Shown: positions 5,516 through 8,124 of the stretch, in pieces
Position numbering within the stretch: the first letter of the stretch is position 1
How the letters are laid out: every line of letters starts with the position of its first letter
Origin: Rhodoferax sp.
Lineage (GTDB): Bacteria > Pseudomonadota > Gammaproteobacteria > Burkholderiales > Burkholderiaceae_C
DNA length: 8,124 bases
Assembly (NCBI GenBank): GCA_030683195.1
Contig: JAUXQA010000487.1
Span: 1 to 8,124 of the forward strand
Direction: 5' to 3'
Notes under the pieces: model-generated
What the model was told of the DNA's origin: nothing
The model's database searches: none
The model's input: only the letters and a program-made list of their open reading frames with translations
Position numbers and translations under genes: made by a program

Positions 5516-6870
5516 CCGCATCTAGCGCCGAAATCCCGACTCCCTCAGCGGAAAATTCGCTGCAACCTGCAATGGCTACCGGGTCTGAGTTGCCAGTAGT
5601 TGCCCAAGCCAAACCTGTATCAGATGAAAACCTGCCAGCCAGGCTCAATGTGGCAAACGCACCTGCAAAGGTGACCAAAGGCCTTGCGGCAGAATCTGGC
5701 ATGCGCTTCGATGATGTAGTTTCCGGGCAGTTTGATGCTGATGAGGGTGGAGTTGATATCACCCCCGTCAAGCGGGTCCTCGCGCCTCTGGCGGAAACAC
5801 CAAAGCTTCACAAAGTTCTGGCCCAAGCGGGAATGGGGTCCCGCCTGGAGATGGAGCAGCTGATCATGGAAGGGCGCATAACCGTGAACAACGAGCCTGC
5901 CCATATCGGCCAAAGAGTTCAATTTGGTGACCATGTGAAGGTGAATGGCAAACCCATTCGATTTCGCATTGAAGCCCCGCCTGCTCGAGTGATTGCGTAT
6001 CACAAGCCAGTTGGGGAAGTGGTCACCCATGATGATCCTCAAAATCGACCAACGGTGTTTCGTCGTCTGCCCAAGCTGTATCAGGGGAAGTGGCAATCAG
6101 TTGGGCGACTCGATCTAAACACGGAAGGTCTGTTGCTCTTCACTAGCTCTGGTGAGCTGGCCAACAATCTAATGCACCCTCGGTTTGGTTTGGAACGTGA
6201 ATATGCTGTTCGTGTACTTGGTGCCCTAAATAAAGAAGAAAAACAAAAATTACTCGACGGTGTCAAGTTGGATGACGGTTTTGCCCAATTTGGTTCGATT
6301 GAGGCTGGCGGTGGGGAGGGGGCTAATTGCTGGTATCGGGTCACTATTTCGGAAGGGCGCAACAGAGAGGTCCGCCGGATGTTCGAAGCTGTCGGGCATG
6401 CGGTAAGTCGCTTGATTCGTATTCGTTATGGCGCCATGGTGCTGCCGCGTGGTCTCAAGCGCGGTGCATGGATGGAGCTGGATGAAGGGGATATCAAATC
6501 GTTGATGCAGATTGCCGGTTCGAGGCCTGACGGAGGTGGAGTTGACGCGAACACTTCAAGTCGAGTTCGCACAGAACAAGATTCGGGTCCAAATAACAGG
6601 CGTCGCGGTGTTCGAGGCAGCGGACCGCGAAGTTCAGGCACCGGACAACGCTCTTCGCCCAATGCTGGCCAGAAGCTTGGTGGTCCAAGCCGCAATAATC
6701 GTGAGGACACGCCAGATCGTCAAATGGGTGCGAGCCAACCTGATCCGATGAAGACGGCCTTTGGCTACATCGGGGCTGATAGCTTTACCCGTCAGCGCCA
6801 GGATCAGGGCTCAAGGCGGCCAGGGGCTCCGGGGGGGGGCGGTCAAAGGCGAACTGGACGTGGGCGTTGA
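5512..6870 (+). CDS. rluB: 23S rRNA pseudouridine synthase RluB, with long N- and C-terminal extensions
   Basis: RluB makes pseudouridine 2605 of 23S rRNA (E. coli numbering) near the peptidyl-transferase centre. Of 452 residues, the core is about 97-333. It comprises an S4 RNA-binding domain (KLHKVLAQAGMGSRLEMEQL, then VNGKPI) and an RsuA-type catalytic domain with AYHKPVGEVVTHDDP (162-176), GRLDLNTEGLLLFTSSGEL with catalytic Asp201, HPRFGLEREYAVRV (222-235) and EGRNREVRRMFEAVGHAVSRLIRIRYG (281-307). E. coli RluB is about 290 residues. The extra length here is an Ala/Pro/Glu-rich N-terminal segment of about 95 residues and a 115-residue tail rich in Arg, Gly, Ser, Pro and Gln, ending GGGGQRRTGRGR. 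Such basic, disordered tails are common in betaproteobacterial RluB. ATG overlaps the scpB stop, with AGGA (5501-5504) 7 nt upstream, indicating coupled translation. A G9 run near the end (6831-6839) could be slippage-prone. RluE/RluF are less likely given the S4 domain and the scpB neighbour. Confidence 0.94.
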   Translation: MTASSAEIPTPSAENSLQPAMATGSELPVVAQAKPVSDENLPARLNVANAPAKVTKGLAAESGMRFDDVVSGQFDADEGGVDITPVKRVLAPLAETPKLHKVLAQAGMGSRLEMEQLIMEGRITVNNEPAHIGQRVQFGDHVKVNGKPIRFRIEAPPARVIAYHKPVGEVVTHDDPQNRPTVFRRLPKLYQGKWQSVGRLDLNTEGLLLFTSSGELANNLMHPRFGLEREYAVRVLGALNKEEKQKLLDGVKLDDGFAQFGSIEAGGGEGANCWYRVTISEGRNREVRRMFEAVGHAVSRLIRIRYGAMVLPRGLKRGAWMELDEGDIKSLMQIAGSRPDGGGVDANTSSRVRTEQDSGPNNRRRGVRGSGPRSSGTGQRSSPNAGQKLGGPSRNNREDTPDRQMGASQPDPMKTAFGYIGADSFTRQRQDQGSRRPGAPGGGGQRRTGRGR

Positions 6871-6892
6871 TCGTCGGAGAAGCAGGTCATGG

Positions 6893-6931
6893 TTAGCCTG
6901 CCAATGCAAATCATTGAGTGCGGCAGGTTAA
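6893..6931. other. Long imperfect hairpin upstream of ndk
   Basis: TTAGCCTGCC (6893-6902) pairs with GGCAGGTTAA (6922-6931) over 10 bp, with one G-U pair, around a 19-base loop that itself contains AATG/CATT. No U-run follows, so it is not a classical terminator. The right arm overlaps TAAAAT (6929-6934), a possible -10 element for ndk without a clear -35. It may be an operator, a processing site or a rluB 3'-end stabiliser. Confidence 0.4.
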
Positions 6932-6941
6932 AATCCATCGC

Positions 6942-6958
6942 TTTGCACAGGATGCAAA
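6942..6958. repeat. Short inverted repeat in the ndk leader
   Basis: TTTGCA (6942-6947) and TGCAAA (6953-6958) are perfect 6-base inverted repeats with a 5-base loop, about 32 nt before the ndk ATG. ATGCAAA also occurs at 6904-6910. This could be a regulator half-site arrangement or chance. Confidence 0.25.
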
Positions 6959-6989
6959 AACTTAAACAACATTTCCAGAAAGAATATAC

Positions 6990-7415
6990 ATGTCTATCGA
7001 ACGTACTCTCTCAATCATCAAGCCAGATGCCGTTGCTAAAAATGTTATCGGTCAAATCTACGCTCGTTTCGAAACAGCTGGTTTGAAAGTGGTCGCTGCC
7101 AAAATGGTTCGCTTGTCTCCTGAAGAAGCCGGTGCCTTCTACGCGGCTCACAAAGAGCGTTCATTTTTTAAAGATCTCGTTGATTTCATGATTTCCGGAC
7201 CTGTCATGATTCAAGCCCTTGAGGGGGAAAACGCAGTGCTGAAACACCGCGATCTCATGGGTGCAACAGACCCTAAAAAAGCAGAGCCCGGTACTATCCG
7301 CGCCGACTTTGCCGACAGTATTGACGCCAATGCCGTTCATGGATCTGATGGTGTCGAAGCCGCAGCAGCAGAAGTCGCCTTCTTCTTTCCTGGCATGAAC
7401 GTCTACCCGCGCTGA
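6990..7415 (+). CDS. ndk: Nucleoside diphosphate kinase
   Basis: Ndk moves the gamma-phosphate from ATP to nucleoside diphosphates through a phospho-histidine, keeping (d)NTP pools balanced in the cytoplasm. The 141-residue product has the full family length. It begins MSIERTLSIIKPDAVAKNVIG and carries FEDL-like substrate residues in AHKERSFFKDLVDFMISGP (53-71), the GATDPKKAEPGTIRADFA stretch (91-108), and the active-site NAVHGSD with His117. It ends AFFFPGMNVYPR. The ATG at 6990 has only a weak purine stretch (AGAAAGA) ahead of it. Codons are more consistently those of highly expressed genes than in neighbouring genes (many GCT, GTT, CGC, GAA). A 119-bp gap with two inverted repeats separates it from rluB. 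rlmN follows 86 bp later, the usual order in Burkholderiales. Confidence 0.97.
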   Translation: MSIERTLSIIKPDAVAKNVIGQIYARFETAGLKVVAAKMVRLSPEEAGAFYAAHKERSFFKDLVDFMISGPVMIQALEGENAVLKHRDLMGATDPKKAEPGTIRADFADSIDANAVHGSDGVEAAAAEVAFFFPGMNVYPR

Positions 7416-7418
7416 ACA

Positions 7419-7505
7419 ATGAACCAATCGAGCCTCTGCAGCTTGTTGCTTCCGCATTGCACGGCTGCCGAGTTGAAGCGGCTTCGATTTTCTATCGTCC
7501 AATGA
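7419..7505 (+). CDS. 28-codon upstream ORF overlapping the rlmN start
   Basis: An ATG 3 nt after the ndk stop opens a 28-codon frame (starting MNQSSLCSLLL, ending RFSIVQ) whose TGA at 7503-7505 overlaps the rlmN ATG at 7502 as ATGA. Neither this ATG nor that of rlmN has an obvious ribosome-binding site. The layout would suit ribosomes passing from ndk through the small frame into rlmN. The peptide resembles nothing I know and may be a non-functional spacer. Confidence 0.25.
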   Translation: MNQSSLCSLLLPHCTAAELKRLRFSIVQ

Positions 7506-8124
7506 CTGCCAATCTCCTTGATTTCGACCTTGAGGGGATGGTAGCTTTCTGTCTCGATCTTGGCGAAAAGCGGTATCGGGCGGTCCAGCTGTTCAGATGG
7601 ATCCATCAGAAGGGTGCATCCAATTTTGACAGCATGAGTGACTTGGCAAAGTCTTTGCGCGAAAAGCTGAAAGCCTGTGCAACGGTCAGCGCCTTAGATG
7701 TCCTCTCTGAGCATGTTTCGTCGGATGGCACTGTTAAATGGCTGTTTGATGTCGGTCACGGCGATGCGGTAGAGACGGTATTTATTCCTGAAGAAGATCG
7801 AGGAACTTTGTGCATTTCATCGCAAGCTGGCTGTGCTGTTGGTTGTCGTTTTTGTTCTACAGGTCATCAAGGCTTCAGCCGAAACCTCAGGGCGGGCGAG
7901 ATCATTGCGCAGCTTTGGTTTGCCGAACATTCGCTGAGGAAGCGCCTGGGCCGAGATGAACGTGTGATTTCCAACGTGGTGATGATGGGGATGGGCGAGC
8001 CCCTCCAAAACTATTCTGAACTTCTGCCAGCATTGCGGGTTATGTTGAATGACCATGGCTACGGTCTTTCACGGCGGCGTGTAACGGTGTCTACGTCGGG
8101 GGTTGTGCCGATGATTGATCGTTT
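7502..8124 (+). CDS. rlmN: Dual-specificity 23S rRNA (A2503-C2) / tRNA (A37-C2) methyltransferase RlmN, 5' part
   Basis: RlmN is a radical-SAM enzyme that methylates C2 of A2503 in 23S rRNA and of A37 in some tRNAs. The window holds 207 codons and then runs off the edge; the family is usually about 350-390 residues. The N-terminal helical domain (MTANLLDFDLEGMVAFCLDL, RAVQLFRWIHQKG, about 1-60) is followed by VETVFIPEEDRGTLCISSQAG. The 4Fe-4S motif CAVGCRFC follows (Cys111, Cys115, Cys118), then GHQGFSRNLRAGEI and the SAM-binding VVMMGMGEPLQNY (159-171) and RRRVTVSTSG (191-200). The second catalytic cysteine, near the C-terminus, lies outside. Start ATG 7502 gives the usual N-terminus; no ribosome site is evident, and a short ORF overlaps the start. 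Sequence to the edge is intact. The related Cfr resistance enzyme is unlikely given the neighbouring ndk. Confidence 0.95.
   Translation, partial: MTANLLDFDLEGMVAFCLDLGEKRYRAVQLFRWIHQKGASNFDSMSDLAKSLREKLKACATVSALDVLSEHVSSDGTVKWLFDVGHGDAVETVFIPEEDRGTLCISSQAGCAVGCRFCSTGHQGFSRNLRAGEIIAQLWFAEHSLRKRLGRDERVISNVVMMGMGEPLQNYSELLPALRVMLNDHGYGLSRRRVTVSTSGVVPMIDR

Noticed and set aside
5620..6096. 158-codon minus-strand ORF opposite rluB
   Set aside because: Antisense to the clear S4 and catalytic domain codons of rluB, and it resembles no protein family I know.
7161..7502. 113-codon minus-strand ORF across the end of ndk and the ndk-rlmN gap
   Set aside because: It is mostly antisense to the well-conserved ndk, and its protein shows no recognisable features.
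1..8124. Mobile elements, CRISPR arrays, tRNA or rRNA genes
   Set aside because: No transposase, regularly spaced repeat, terminal inverted repeat pair or tRNA-like cloverleaf was seen on either strand.

Overview
The window looks like chromosomal housekeeping DNA from a betaproteobacterium, most likely order Burkholderiales and probably Comamonadaceae-like. The basis is recognition of protein sequences (Lpd, ZapE, BamD, RluD, ScpB, RluB, Ndk, RlmN) and gene order: lpd followed by zapE, bamD divergent from rluD, scpB overlapping rluB, and ndk followed by rlmN. Base composition is moderate, roughly low-to-mid 50s % GC by eye, except for a GC-richer stretch at the very start. I see no mobile element, CRISPR array, tRNA or rRNA. 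No stretch longer than about 120 bp lacks a gene.

Layout. Positions 1-473 are the 3' end of a dihydrolipoamide dehydrogenase gene. Positions 563-1660 are a full-length zapE reading frame broken by one in-frame TAA at 1190-1192. A small exported protein with two cysteines (1657-1998) overlaps its end by ATGA. Converging on this group are two minus-strand genes: a PP2C-type Ser/Thr phosphatase (2034-2795) and, upstream of it, bamD (2870-3676). rluD (3691-4704, TTG start) runs divergently from bamD with 14 bp between start codons. After a 118-bp gap come scpB (4823-5515) and rluB (5512-6870), joined by an ATGA overlap. Then come ndk (6990-7415) and the 5' part of rlmN (from 7502, running off the window).

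Functional themes. Three genes modify 23S rRNA (rluD, rluB, rlmN). bamD serves outer-membrane protein assembly, and zapE and scpB serve cell division and chromosome segregation. ndk balances nucleotide pools, and lpd belongs to the 2-oxo acid dehydrogenase complexes of central metabolism. The less predictable parts are the PP2C phosphatase behind bamD and the small periplasmic protein behind zapE.

I do not see a convincing new multi-gene system. The points most worth a second look are the nonsense codon in an otherwise intact zapE, the head-to-head bamD/rluD control region in which each promoter candidate lies inside the other gene, a 28-codon upstream ORF that overlaps the rlmN start, and long G/C homopolymers inside the phosphatase and rluB genes.
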